DNA of 64,000 nucleotides. It comes from UMGS1519 sp050951095 (GTDB lineage Bacteria; Actinomycetota; Coriobacteriia; Coriobacteriales; Eggerthellaceae). The DNA lies in assembly GCA_050951095.1 (NCBI GenBank), contig JBMNIQ010000002.1:186001-250000 (forward strand). The letters run 5' to 3'. A model generated the notes under the pieces. The model saw only the letters and a list, made by a program, of their open reading frames with translations, had not been told where the DNA came from and ran no database searches. Made by a program: the position numbers and the translations under genes. Numbering within the stretch: the stretch's first letter is position 1; each line of letters starts with the position of its first letter. Shown here piece by piece: positions 9,386 to 17,550 of the stretch.

Positions 9386-10647
9386 GAGCGGCCCCCGTTC
9401 AGCAGGTCGAGCACCAGGTCCTCTGCCTCGGAGCCCAAGGCATCCAGGCGCTTCTCGACAAAGCGGGGGAGCGAGAGTCCCTTTTCCGCGAAGGCATCCT
9501 GCAAGTACGCAAGCTCTTCCTCGCGATGCTTCGCCGTCTGCTCGCACGTCTCCATGAATGTTGCCGGGAACAGGCCCTCGCGGCGCAGCCGTTCCTTGTC
9601 AAGCGGCAGCGTGGTGGCATCCACGACCGCATCGCAGAAGAAGTCCGGCACTTCCGTGTTGATACGGTCGCGCAAATCATCCAACACGCCCGGACGTTGC
9701 AACGCTTCGTGCATGGACGTTGCACCGCGCAGCACAATGCGCTCGATCATCTGGCTGCAGAATGACGTTCCGTTCAGGCGATACAGCTCGGAGACAATGC
9801 GCTCCACAACGTCCGACAGGCTCTCGGCATCCGAGACGTCCACATTCGGCCGCTCCCACACCACGCTGGCGGTGGGAATGAACTCCACCTTGTTGCGAGC
9901 GCCTTTTCGAAGCGTGACCAAGTTGACGCCGTGAGGTCCCGTCTCGTTCAACGCGCGACCTTGGATGCAACCGCTGAAAACAATGTGGGGGTCATCGGGA
10001 TCGTCTATGATCTCGGGGCGATGCAGATGGCCCAGGGCCCAGTAATCCATGCCCGCCCGCTGCAATTGGGCAGGTGCGACCGGCGCCTTCGATATATCGC
10101 GGTCCAACCCGGTATGGATGACGCCGATGGAGAACGGAGCCGAAACGCCCAACGCGGCTTCGGCATCTGCCGCCGTGATGCCTGTTGCAACACTTTCGTC
10201 TGCCGGCCACGCCTGATTGTAGAAGCCGCGCCCTGCCAGCAGCGCAATCGGCCTTCCGCCTCTCTGATAGCAGAAGTACCCCGGACGGGTTGCAGAGAAC
10301 ATGAACGCGTTCTGGGGCAGGCGCGCATAGTTTTGCCGCCACGACGTATACGGGTCGTGGTTTCCCGTGCACAGATAGACGGGTATGCCCGCTTGCCCGA
10401 GCCGGTTCAGGCCGTCGATGAAATGCAGGTAGTCGCCATAGGACGGGCGAGCTTCATCGAACGTATCGCCGGCAATGATGACGAAATCCACGTGGTGTTC
10501 GAGCGCAGCATCCACCAAGCGGTCATACGCCTCCGGAACGGCCTTGACCAGGCGGTCGGCCCATTTGTCGGAGACGTTGCGGAGACCGCGGAACGGCGCC
10601 CCCAGGTGGAGGTCGGCCGCATGGATGAATGTCACCGTTTCGCTCAT
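9382..10647 (-). CDS. YhaO/SbcD-like metallophosphoesterase (DNA repair nuclease subunit)
   Basis: This 421-residue protein has calcineurin-type phosphodiesterase motifs: FIHAADLHLGAPFRGL at the N-terminus (metal D and H), VIIAGDTFDE, LCTGNHDPY, VIHTGLD and WALGHLHRPEII. This is the Mre11/SbcD nuclease fold. The C-terminal third matches the capping and ATPase-contact region in position only. It is the first gene of a two-gene unit with the YhaN-like ATPase (four-base overlap). The ATG has no Shine-Dalgarno sequence. Instead a TACACT box lies seven bases upstream, so the mRNA may be leaderless. Expected role: Mn-dependent nuclease of an SbcCD-like complex. Confidence 0.85.
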   Translation of the reverse strand: MSETVTFIHAADLHLGAPFRGLRNVSDKWADRLVKAVPEAYDRLVDAALEHHVDFVIIAGDTFDEARPSYGDYLHFIDGLNRLGQAGIPVYLCTGNHDPYTSWRQNYARLPQNAFMFSATRPGYFCYQRGGRPIALLAGRGFYNQAWPADESVATGITAADAEAALGVSAPFSIGVIHTGLDRDISKAPVAPAQLQRAGMDYWALGHLHRPEIIDDPDDPHIVFSGCIQGRALNETGPHGVNLVTLRKGARNKVEFIPTASVVWERPNVDVSDAESLSDVVERIVSELYRLNGTSFCSQMIERIVLRGATSMHEALQRPGVLDDLRDRINTEVPDFFCDAVVDATTLPLDKERLRREGLFPATFMETCEQTAKHREEELAYLQDAFAEKGLSLPRFVEKRLDALGSEAEDLVLDLLNGGRS

Positions 10648-10654
10648 ATAACCC

Positions 10655-10660
10655 AGTGTA
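10655..10660 (-). promoter_or_regulatory. Probable -10 box directly before the SbcD-like gene
   Basis: TACACT on the minus strand ends seven bases before the ATG at 10647. No -35 consensus and no ribosome site were seen, which suggests a leaderless transcript. Confidence 0.4.
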
Positions 10661-10697
10661 CCGAAAGAAACAAGCAGGGAGAACCGAATGCGGGACG

Positions 10698-12128
10698 CTA
10701 CAGCTGCGAGGCGTCGTACCAGTCGCTGTACGTGGTGTTCTCGGCCGTGTATGCCAGCGTGATATCGCGCGTGGGGCCGTTGCGGTGCTTCGCAACAATG
10801 AGTTCGGCCGTGCCCAGGTCCGGACGCCCTTCCTGCTCCGCTTCCTGTTCGTTCATACTGCGGTCGATGAACATGACGATGTCGGCGTCCTGCTCGATAG
10901 AGCCGGATTCACGCAGGTCGGAAAGCTGCGGGCGCTTCTTGCCGCGCATCTCCACAGCACGGGACAGCTGCGACAGCGCCAGAACGGGCATGTCCATCTC
11001 TTTCGCCAGCACCTTCAAGCCGCGGGAGATCTCGCCAACCTCCACGTTGCGGTTTCCGTCGCGACGGGGAACCGGCGGATTCATCAGCTGCAGGTAGTCC
11101 ACAATGATGAGACCCTTGTCGAAATGACGCAGCTCGCGGCGCGCCTTCGCCCGCAACTCCAGAATGGAGAGGTCGGGGGAGTCGTCGACGTACAGCGGCA
11201 GGCCCGACAGGCTCTGCAGCGCATCGCCGATGAGCTGCCAGTCGTTCTCGTTCAGGAAACCGCCGCGCACCTTCGACAGGCCCACGCCCGCCTGCGAGCA
11301 CAAGATACGCTGCATCAGCTGGATGGCGCTCATCTCCAATGAGAAGAACGTTGTTGCAACACCCGCCTTCGCTGCATTCGCAGCGATGTTCAAGGCGAAG
11401 GCCGTCTTGCCCACGCCGGGGCGGGCTGCCAGGATGATCAGGTCGCCGCCGCGCCAGCCGTGGAACAGGTCGTCGACATCCTTGAAGCCTGTGGGAACAC
11501 CCGCAAGGTGGTTCTGCTGGTCCGCAAGCTTCGAAATCTCGTTGAACGTCTCTTCCAACAGGTCATCAACGCTCTTGAACGTGGAGGACACGCGCTTCTC
11601 CGTCACGGAGAACAGCGTCTTCTCCGCCTCTTCGACCACCTGGTCCAGATTGTCCGGAGCGTTGTAGGAAAGGGCCGTGATCTCGGCAGAGGCGCGGATC
11701 AGGCCGCGAAGGATGGACGTGCGCTTCACCACATCCGTATGCATGCGCCAATTCGTCAACGCGAACGTGTTGTCGGCCAAATCCAGCAGGTACGAGCGGC
11801 CGCCGACAGAATCGAGCGTGCCCTCGGCGCGCAGGCGCTCTTCCAGCGAAATCTGGTCGATGGGCACGTGGCGCGTGTACAAATCCAGCATGGCTTCGAA
11901 GATCATGCGGTGTGCAGGGCGGTAGAAGCTGTCTGGCTGGAGTTTGACGGCAATGTCCTCCATAGCCTCATCGCTCAGCAAACAGGCCGCGAGAACGGAT
12001 TTCTCGGCTTCGATGTTATGCGGTTCCTCGCGGACGTTTCCACCGCCACCATCGGTTATCGGATAGCCGCCATCGGCATAACCGTTCGCTTCGGGATAAG
12101 AATCGTACCTGTCATCACCCTGTGCCAT
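10698..12128 (-). CDS. dnaB: Replicative DNA helicase
   Basis: DnaB is the hexameric 5'-3' helicase at the replication fork. The 476-residue protein has an N-terminal helical domain (PHNIEAEKSVLAACLLS), a linker, and a RecA-like domain with Walker A AARPGVGKTAFALNIA, Walker B LIIVDYLQLM, the arginine-rich KEMDMPVLALSQLSRAVE and SGSIEQDADIVMFIDR. There is a Gly/Tyr-rich N-terminal leader of about 30 residues. The start at 12128 has GAAAGGGG seven bases upstream. It lies downstream of the rpsF-ssb-rpsR-rplI operon, behind a strong terminator, so it has its own promoter, probably within 12130-12250. Confidence 0.97.
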   Translation of the reverse strand: MAQGDDRYDSYPEANGYADGGYPITDGGGGNVREEPHNIEAEKSVLAACLLSDEAMEDIAVKLQPDSFYRPAHRMIFEAMLDLYTRHVPIDQISLEERLRAEGTLDSVGGRSYLLDLADNTFALTNWRMHTDVVKRTSILRGLIRASAEITALSYNAPDNLDQVVEEAEKTLFSVTEKRVSSTFKSVDDLLEETFNEISKLADQQNHLAGVPTGFKDVDDLFHGWRGGDLIILAARPGVGKTAFALNIAANAAKAGVATTFFSLEMSAIQLMQRILCSQAGVGLSKVRGGFLNENDWQLIGDALQSLSGLPLYVDDSPDLSILELRAKARRELRHFDKGLIIVDYLQLMNPPVPRRDGNRNVEVGEISRGLKVLAKEMDMPVLALSQLSRAVEMRGKKRPQLSDLRESGSIEQDADIVMFIDRSMNEQEAEQEGRPDLGTAELIVAKHRNGPTRDITLAYTAENTTYSDWYDASQL

Positions 12129-12249
12129 TGGCGCCCCTTTCGCTTCGTTGACCTATCACGGTACCGCAATTTCGGCAGCGGAAGAGCGAAACACATATAC
12201 GGCATTCTTTCATCGCCTGTGTACCGTCTTCACGCCAATCCGCATACAC

Positions 12250-12295
12250 CGGAATGGAAAAGCCCTCCGCAGCGCCAAGTGGCGCCAGGGAGGGC
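12250..12295 (-). terminator. Terminator of the rpsF-ssb-rpsR-rplI operon
   Basis: Long hairpin with outer arms GCCCTCC (12262-12268) and GGAGGGC (12289-12295) and inner arms GCGCC and GGCGC, followed on the minus strand by TTTTCC. It lies between rplI and dnaB. Confidence 0.8.
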
Positions 12296-12375
12296 ATTCG
12301 ATGTTCCTGCCGAACTATCGGAGGAGTATCTCTTTCGAAAACGCAAACCGTATTGGGTTCGCGGCGGGGAAGATG

Positions 12376-12924
12376 CTATTCGGCAGCCTCTTCCGCCTCG
12401 ACTTCCTGTGCGTCCTCGACGGCCACGGCTGCGGCCTCTTCCTCGGTCTCGTTCTCTGCGGCCTCGTCGACCACCTCGGGCTCGTCGCCGACCTGAACGG
12501 TCACGTCAGCCTTGATGGTGCGGTACAGGGAAACGGACACGGTGTGCTTGCCGGCAACGCGGATCGGATTGGACAGCTCGATGCGCTTGCGATCGACGTC
12601 CACATCCTCCTGCGCCTTCAGAGCGTCGGCGATCATCGCGGCGGTAACGGAGCCGAACAGCTGGCCCTCTTCGCCCACGCGGGCGTCCACCTTGACGGTC
12701 AGACCCTGCAGCTTCTCGCGCAGAGCCTCGGCATCGGCGATGCGGGTCTTCTCGCGCTTCGCGATATTGGCACGACGCATCTCCAGCTGCTTCAGGTTGC
12801 CCTTCGTGGCAACGACAGCCATCTTGCGGGGCAGCAGGTAGTTGTTCGCAAAACCGCGAGCCACGTCGACGACGTCGCCTTCGCCACCCTTGCCCTTGAT
12901 CTCGGTCAGTAGAATTACCTTCAT
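12376..12924 (-). CDS. rplI: 50S ribosomal protein L9 with acidic C-terminal tail
   Basis: The N-terminal rRNA-binding domain is clear: MKVILLTEIKGKGGEGDVVDV, ARGFANNYLLPRKMAVVAT. The connecting helix and C-terminal domain run to about residue 147. L9 proteins usually stop near 148-150. This one continues with about 35 residues made almost only of Glu, Ala, Asp and Val (for example EVVDEAAENETEEEAAA), giving 182 in total. The tail is probably disordered and of unknown role. It is the last gene of the operon; its start at 12924 follows the rpsR stop by 14 bases with GAGG upstream. Confidence 0.96.
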   Translation of the reverse strand: MKVILLTEIKGKGGEGDVVDVARGFANNYLLPRKMAVVATKGNLKQLEMRRANIAKREKTRIADAEALREKLQGLTVKVDARVGEEGQLFGSVTAAMIADALKAQEDVDVDRKRIELSNPIRVAGKHTVSVSLYRTIKADVTVQVGDEPEVVDEAAENETEEEAAAVAVEDAQEVEAEEAAE

Positions 12925-12938
12925 CTCAGCCTCCTCGT

Positions 12939-13199
12939 TTAGCGATTGCGGCGGTCGCCACGACCGCTGACGGAGGGGACTGCGTACGGCATCAGAGCCA
13001 TCTCGCGGGCACGCTTGACAGCGTTCGCGATGTCGCGCTGATGCTGAGTGCAGGCACCGGTGACGTGGCGCGGCTTGATTTTACCGCGGTCGGTCACATA
13101 CTTGCGCAGCATCTGGGTGTCCTTGTAGTCGATGTACTCGGCACCTTCCTTGCAGAACTGGCAGTACTTGCGGCGCGGCTGCTTTACATAATCTGCCAT
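12939..13199 (-). CDS. rpsR: 30S ribosomal protein S18
   Basis: 86 residues. Core motifs are YCQFCKEGAEYIDYKDTQML, RKYVTDRGKIKPRHVTGAC and QRDIANAVKRAREMALMPY, all standard for S18, which pairs with S6 on the platform of the small subunit. The N-terminal CxxC (YCQFC) is of the zinc-binding type. It sits between ssb and rplI, the usual order. Confidence 0.98.
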   Translation of the reverse strand: MADYVKQPRRKYCQFCKEGAEYIDYKDTQMLRKYVTDRGKIKPRHVTGACTQHQRDIANAVKRAREMALMPYAVPSVSGRGDRRNR

Positions 13200-13220
13200 G
13201 TAGAATTACCTCTCTTAAAC

Positions 13221-13688
13221 CTAGAACGGGATGTCCTCATCGTAGACCGAGGTGTCCACCGCCGGCGCAGGAGCGGGAGCAGCAGGGGCCGGCGAGTAGG
13301 AGCTCGCCTGGCGGGAATCATATCCGCCATTTCCCTGATAGCCGCCGTTGCCGCCGCCGTTGCGGCTGGACATGAATTCGATCTCGTCGATGATGACTTC
13401 GAGCTTCGATCGCTTCTGGCCGTCACGCTCCCACTGGCTCCAGCGGAGCTTGCCCTCGATGGCGACCTTGCTTCCCTTGGAAAGGTACCGGCTGATCGCC
13501 TCGGCGCGGGAACCGAACATGGTGCAGTCGACGAAGTTCGGATAGTCCTCCCATTCGCCCGTCTGGTTGTTCCTGCGACGGTCGTTCACAGCAACGCCGA
13601 TGGCCAGGACGGCAGTTCCGCTCGTAGTATGGCGAAGCTCCGGATCGCGGGTCAGGTTGCCGCTGATAATGACTCGATTGATGCTCAT
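13221..13688 (-). CDS. ssb: Single-stranded DNA-binding protein
   Basis: 155 residues. The OB-fold core is MSINRVIISGNLTRDPELR, then GEWEDYPNFVDCTMFGSRAE and SKGSKVAIEGKLRWSQWE. A Gly/Asn/Pro/Ala-rich linker follows, then the acidic C-terminal tip YDEDIPF that recruits repair and replication proteins. It is located between rpsF and rpsR as in many bacteria, so its expression is tied to ribosomal protein output. Confidence 0.98.
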   Translation of the reverse strand: MSINRVIISGNLTRDPELRHTTSGTAVLAIGVAVNDRRRNNQTGEWEDYPNFVDCTMFGSRAEAISRYLSKGSKVAIEGKLRWSQWERDGQKRSKLEVIIDEIEFMSSRNGGGNGGYQGNGGYDSRQASSYSPAPAAPAPAPAVDTSVYDEDIPF

Positions 13689-13736
13689 CTCATACCCTCT
13701 TTCATGCTATGACGCCCTTTCGAAGCGCCATTCGAA

Positions 13737-14030
13737 TTACTCGCGGTCGTCGCGACGTACGATCATGTGACGCTCCACGGCATCGGTAATGCGAAGAACG
13801 CGATCGATCTCGGCGATATGTGCCGGATCAGCATGGAAATCAATGAGGGTGTAATCACCGTCGGTCAAGCCGTTGATCTCATACGCCAGCTTGCGCTTAC
13901 CCCAAGCGGTAACGTTATCGATCTTGCCGTCTTCGGAAGAGAGGACGGTCTCGATACGCTTCATGGTTGCGAGACGGGATTCTTCATCAATAGCGGGATT
14001 GACGAAAAACAAAAGTTCATAAGCCTTCAT
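13737..14030 (-). CDS. rpsF: 30S ribosomal protein S6
   Basis: 97 residues beginning MKAYELLFFVNPAIDEESR and ending with HMIVRRDDRE. The ferredoxin-like S6 fold is supported by GKRKLAYEINGLTDGDYTLI. The start has GGAGGTGAGCTG upstream. It is the first gene of rpsF-ssb-rpsR-rplI, with a promoter about 70-100 bases upstream. The leader contains a GC-rich foldable segment (14040-14090) that could be the S6-S18 autoregulatory site known in other bacteria; I could not confirm its conserved loop. Confidence 0.98.
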   Translation of the reverse strand: MKAYELLFFVNPAIDEESRLATMKRIETVLSSEDGKIDNVTAWGKRKLAYEINGLTDGDYTLIDFHADPAHIAEIDRVLRITDAVERHMIVRRDDRE

Positions 14031-14101
14031 CAGCTCACCTCCTCTGGACTCTGCGGCTCCGGGGCTGTTGAAGGTCTACCCGAAGCAGGATTAGCTCGGC
14101 T

Positions 14102-14131
14102 ATTCTAGCAAGGCATTCTGCATTTCAGCAA
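14102..14131 (-). promoter_or_regulatory. Promoter of the rpsF operon
   Basis: On the minus strand: -35 TTGCTG (14126-14131), 18-base spacer, -10 TAGAAT (14102-14107). This gives a leader of about 65 bases before rpsF. Confidence 0.6.
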
Positions 14132-14250
14132 GAGATAATCCATCCTCCATGAATGCCGCACAATACCTGCACGCAGAGCGAGCCTGCCATCGGGAGCGAT
14201 TCCGCGTTCGCACCGGCCCTCATTGATTCCGCTTTCCCATTAACACGATA

Positions 14251-14288
14251 CAGGGGCCCTCTCACGTACCCTGGTGAGAAAGCCCCTG
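14251..14288 (-). terminator. Hairpin downstream of the 14379-14933 gene
   Basis: Arms CAGGGGC (14251-14257) and GCCCCTG (14282-14288), with an inner CTCAC/GTGAG stem after a small internal loop. No clear T-tract follows on the minus strand, so this is a weak terminator or another structured element. Otherwise the 14132-14378 gap shows no gene. Confidence 0.45.
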
Positions 14289-14378
14289 CAGAATGAACAA
14301 CGTTACCTTGTACCGCTTACGCAACACGTATCTGCCGCTAAGCGATGCTGGCAGAAAAACACAGCAACATGAGCGCTG

Positions 14379-14933
14379 CTAGATATCGGAAGGATCGCGC
14401 GGTTCGTCGTCGAAGTCCGCGTCCTCCTGGCCCTCGGGTTCCTGCGCCTGGGGCGCGGCACCCTCTTCGGCAGGAGCTTCGTCATTGAACGTCAACGCCA
14501 TGAAATTCGGCGCGGGGCCGATATAGGAAATGGGGGGAACGAACTCGAATGCCTCGTTTTCCTGGTCGACGTTATACAACAGCGCGACGGCATATCCTTC
14601 CGGCACGCCCGCCATGCCGCCTTCGGCGATGATGGCGTCCTTCTGGCCCTCGTCCGTGTCGACATAGCCGTCATAGCAGAAGCCGTATCCCTGCGCCCCG
14701 GTGGTGCCTTCCACCGTATGCTTTGCCATGCGATAGACATCGGCCGGCTCTTCGCCGGTGATCTCCTCCAAAATCAGCGACTCGCCCACGGCAACGCCCA
14801 CGAACGGCGAGAAGCCCTGCTCCTTCTCCATATTCTTCCGCGCTTCACGCACCAGATACTGCAACAGCTTCTGAAGCAGTTCGGGCATATCGGGCGCAGT
14901 ATTCTGTCCCGGCTCAACTACGCGATCCGCCAT
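14379..14933 (-). CDS. Hypothetical protein with acidic C-terminal tail
   Basis: 184 residues, product not recognised. It starts MADRVVEPGQNTAPDMPELL, continues with an amphipathic helix (LLQKLLQYLVREARKN), an alpha/beta-like body with GFSPFVGVAVGESLILEEIT and GYGFCYDGYVDTDEGQ, and ends in a tail rich in Glu, Ala, Asp and Pro. No signal peptide or membrane segment is present, so it is probably cytoplasmic. The start at 14933 has AAGGAG at six bases (GAAAGGAGACGCC), and codon use is like its neighbours. It stands alone between the rpsF operon and the tRNA-Ser genes. Confidence 0.75.
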   Translation of the reverse strand: MADRVVEPGQNTAPDMPELLQKLLQYLVREARKNMEKEQGFSPFVGVAVGESLILEEITGEEPADVYRMAKHTVEGTTGAQGYGFCYDGYVDTDEGQKDAIIAEGGMAGVPEGYAVALLYNVDQENEAFEFVPPISYIGPAPNFMALTFNDEAPAEEGAAPQAQEPEGQEDADFDDEPRDPSDI

Positions 14934-15092
14934 GGCGTCTCCTTTCGCCTATTCTTTGTTGCGCTCAAGTGTAGCATCGAAGCAACAGGCCGCCGCGGCG
15001 CGAATCGCGAGCGTTGCCAAACAATGGATAAAGCGGGCCGCAACGCGCGGCCGGCAGAATGCACTCCGTCGAAGACGAACGCCGCAGGGCAT

Positions 15093-15120
15093 GAAAAACG
15101 CCCGATTTCTCGGGCGTTTG
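15093..15120 (-). terminator. Terminator after tRNA-Ser(CGA)
   Basis: Stem AACGCCCG/CGGGCGTT (15097-15104 and 15111-15118) followed on the minus strand by TTTTTC, directly downstream of the tRNA. Confidence 0.8.
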
Positions 15121-15127
15121 ATCAAGC

Positions 15128-15220
15128 TGGCGGAGAGGCGGGGATTTGAACCCCGGTAGCCGGGAATACCGGCTAAACGGTTTTCGAGACCGCCGCATTC
15201 AGCCGCTCTGCCACCTCTCC
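15128..15220 (-). tRNA. tRNA-Ser (anticodon CGA)
   Basis: On the minus strand: acceptor GGAGAGG pairing with CCTCTCC, discriminator G and an encoded CCA. The anticodon loop CTCGAAA gives CGA, which reads UCG. A long variable arm (class II, TAGCCGGTATTCCCGGCTA) and the T-loop GGTTCAAATCC are present. It is 93 bases long. Confidence 0.96.
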
Positions 15221-15234
15221 ATATTCAATTACTC

Positions 15235-15260
15235 AAAAGCGCCCAGCTTTCGTTGGGCGC
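15235..15260 (-). terminator. Terminator after tRNA-Ser(GGA)
   Basis: Stem GCGCCCA (15239-15245) / TGGGCGC (15254-15260) followed by TTTTG on the minus strand. It separates the two tRNA-Ser genes into different transcripts. Confidence 0.75.
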
Positions 15261-15269
15261 CTGTAATTC

Positions 15270-15362
15270 TGGCGGAGAGATGGGGATTCGAACCCCAGAT
15301 ACGCTTATGGCGTATACACGATTTCCAATCGTGCTCCTTCAGCCTGACTCGGACATCTCTCC
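15270..15362 (-). tRNA. tRNA-Ser (anticodon GGA)
   Basis: On the minus strand: acceptor GGAGAGA/TCTCTCC with encoded GCCA. The anticodon loop TTGGAAA gives GGA, which reads UCC/UCU. A long class II variable arm (TATACGCCATAAGCGTAT) and the T-arm GGGGTTCGAATCCCC are present. It is 93 bases long. Confidence 0.96.
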
Positions 15363-15413
15363 GGCTGATATATGCGCCGCTGCTTCGCAACGCAGACAAG
15401 TACTTTACCTCAT

Positions 15414-16244
15414 CTAGTACTCGCTGACAAGAGAATAATAGCCATTCTGCTCCTTTACTTCCAAAGGAACATCAAAGAGCGAGGTCAGCTGCGGACTTGT
15501 CATGAGTTCTTTTTTCGGTCCGTCAGCGAAAATCGCCCCGTTTTTGATCATGACGATGCGATCGATCTCGGGAAGGATGTCCTCGGGGTAGTGCGTCACC
15601 ATGATGATGCCCTTGCCGCGCTGGGCCAGGCGCCGCAGCGCCTGCCGCACGTAGAACATACCTTCGGGATCCAGGCCGTTGCACGGCTCGTCGAACACGA
15701 CGACTTTCGGGTCGTGGATGAGCGCCCGCGCAATAAGCACGCGGCGCGCCTGGCCGGACGAAAGCGTTTTCACGTCGCGGTCGGCAAGGGCGCCGATGCC
15801 CATAAGGTCGATGGTCTTCTGCGCCAGGCGATAGTCGTCCTCCGTTGCCTCGACATGCCGCGGCACGCCCAGGGCGCCGTACAGGCCGCCGACAACCACT
15901 TCGATGACGGGAAGATGAACGGTGATTTCGTCCTGCATGGTAGCGGACACGATGCCCAGGAACTTTTTCACGTCCGCAAGGGCAATGCGGTCGCTGCCAC
16001 AGAACCGCACTGGCGGATTCTCACGATACAACGGGTGCATTTCGCGCGTAATCAGGCGAATGAACGTGGATTTTCCGGCACCGTTCGGGCCCAGGAGCAC
16101 CATGTTCTCTCCGCGGTCAAGCACGAAGTCATCCACGTGAAGCAGTTCTTTTCCGCCGCGGCGTACAACCGCATCGTGCATCTCGATAAGAGGAGCCGTG
16201 GGGTCGTACCCCACGGAGTTCCTCATCATGTCATGTTCTTCCAC
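15414..16244 (-). CDS. Orphan ABC transporter ATP-binding protein
   Basis: 276 residues with a complete ABC ATPase core: Walker A LLGPNGAGKSTFIRLI, Q-loop SATMQDEITVH, signature LSSGQARRVLIARAL, Walker B VVVFDEPCNGLDPEG and H-loop MVTHYPEDI. The signature is LSSGQ, as in several ModF/FecE-like ATPases. No permease or binding protein is adjacent. Upstream, 14 bases away, is the foldase lipoprotein gene, with which it is probably co-transcribed. The substrate cannot be assigned; it may be a soluble ABC protein like ModF rather than a transporter subunit. Confidence 0.88.
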   Translation of the reverse strand: MEEHDMMRNSVGYDPTAPLIEMHDAVVRRGGKELLHVDDFVLDRGENMVLLGPNGAGKSTFIRLITREMHPLYRENPPVRFCGSDRIALADVKKFLGIVSATMQDEITVHLPVIEVVVGGLYGALGVPRHVEATEDDYRLAQKTIDLMGIGALADRDVKTLSSGQARRVLIARALIHDPKVVVFDEPCNGLDPEGMFYVRQALRRLAQRGKGIIMVTHYPEDILPEIDRIVMIKNGAIFADGPKKELMTSPQLTSLFDVPLEVKEQNGYYSLVSEY

Positions 16245-16258
16245 GAATGATCCTTGCG

Positions 16259-17416
16259 CTACTTGCTGCTGGAACTGCTGGAGCTGGATTCCGAAGCCGA
16301 GCTGGAGCTGCTGGAAGAACCGCTCGTGGAGCTGCTCTCGGACGAGCTTTCAGTGCTGGACGTCGTCCCGTCAGAGGTGCTGGAGCTGTACTTCGACATA
16401 TCCACGTTGTAGGAGACGTTCGAAGGCATGTCGTTCACCTTGACGTCCTGCTGAGACTTGTAGTCGTCGTACCATTCCTGGAACTTCGTGGACTCGTTGT
16501 TGTTCTTCAAATAGCTGGTGATGTACTTCGTCAGCGCATCGGGCACCTGATCCAGGCTCGTCAGCTTCTTCGGAGCCGTCCACACGTCCGTGCACTTGAT
16601 GATATGAATGCCGTAGTCGCTTGTAACAAGACCGCTGACCTGGCCCTTCTTCAATTTATCAAGCGCATCAGTGTATTCCGTCACGAAGCTGTTCAGCTTA
16701 TCCCAGCCCACATTGCCGCCGTTCTTGGCGCTAGCGCTGTCGGTGGAGTATTTCTTCGCCGCATCCTCGAAGGAGATCTTGCCGGCCTTGATCTGGGCCA
16801 GCACCTTCTTCGCCTTCTTCTTATCCTTGCTGGAGAACAGGATCTGAGAAGACTTCTTCATGCCGCTGAAGTAGCTCTTGTACGTTTTGATGGTGCTGAG
16901 GACCTTCTTCTTCGACGGCGTGATCTTGCCCTTCGCCACCGCATCGGAGACCTTCTGCTCCAGGAGCGCGTTCGTCACGTTCTCCTTGTACTTATCCTCC
17001 GTCAAACCGGCGCTGCTCAGGGCAGACTGCCAAGCTTCATCGGTCGAGTAGTTCGACTTCATGGAGCTGATAGCGGAATTCACCTCGTCGTCGCTGACGG
17101 AGATGTTGTTAGCGTTTGCGTACTGCTTCTCAAGTTCCAGCTTGACGTAATAGTCGATGACATCGGAGCGGACGGACTCGGGAGTTTCGCCATACGTAGA
17201 GAGGTATTGCGCCCAGGAATCGTCATCGGTCAAACCGTTCGAAGAACGCATGTCGTTAATGTATTGGGTGATGGTGTCTTCGGAAATCTCCGTACCATTC
17301 ACTGTTGCAGCTACTCCGCCGGTCATACCGTTGCTGTTGCAACCAGCCAGCAGCACCAGTGACAGAGAAGCAACGGCTATGCAGGAACCGATAAGGCTAA
17401 TCTTCGCCGTCTTCAT
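16259..17416 (-). CDS. PrsA/SurA-like foldase lipoprotein (parvulin peptidyl-prolyl isomerase)
   Basis: The 385-residue protein has a lipoprotein signal (MKTAKISLIGSCIAVASLSL then LLAGC, Cys at about 26), an N-terminal SurA-like helical region (VNGTEISEDTITQYINDMRS and long helices), a parvulin domain (QILFSSKDKKKAKKVLAQIK, DAAKKYSTDSASAKNGGNVG, SGLVTSDYGIHIIK) and a C-terminal tail almost purely of Ser, Thr and Glu. It probably helps secreted proteins fold outside the membrane. The start at 17416 is preceded by GAGAGG at five bases. It is followed 14 bases later by the ABC ATPase gene. Confidence 0.88.
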   Translation of the reverse strand: MKTAKISLIGSCIAVASLSLVLLAGCNSNGMTGGVAATVNGTEISEDTITQYINDMRSSNGLTDDDSWAQYLSTYGETPESVRSDVIDYYVKLELEKQYANANNISVSDDEVNSAISSMKSNYSTDEAWQSALSSAGLTEDKYKENVTNALLEQKVSDAVAKGKITPSKKKVLSTIKTYKSYFSGMKKSSQILFSSKDKKKAKKVLAQIKAGKISFEDAAKKYSTDSASAKNGGNVGWDKLNSFVTEYTDALDKLKKGQVSGLVTSDYGIHIIKCTDVWTAPKKLTSLDQVPDALTKYITSYLKNNNESTKFQEWYDDYKSQQDVKVNDMPSNVSYNVDMSKYSSSTSDGTTSSTESSSESSSTSGSSSSSSSASESSSSSSSSK

Positions 17417-17538
17417 GTAAACCTCTCTCATAGGGTCATTAATCAGGAGGTATTTTCGCACAACATGCAAATGAAGCCTGATAGGACACAATATGCCCAT
17501 GCAGGATTCAAAATGCGTGCAAGTGGCAAACCGCTTGC

Positions 17539-17544
17539 TACAAT
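17539..17544 (+). promoter_or_regulatory. Extended -10 box of the 17551 gene (leaderless)
   Basis: TGCTACAAT (TG at 17536-17537, TACAAT at 17539-17544) ends six bases before the ATG at 17551, so transcription should begin at or beside the start codon. There is no Shine-Dalgarno sequence. Confidence 0.5.
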
Positions 17545-17550
17545 GCAGCT

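Noticed and set aside
8102..9934. A 610-codon plus-strand frame over the YhaN/YhaO-like genes
   Set aside because: Antisense shadow. The opposite strand has intact Walker and phosphoesterase motifs and a clean four-base overlap.
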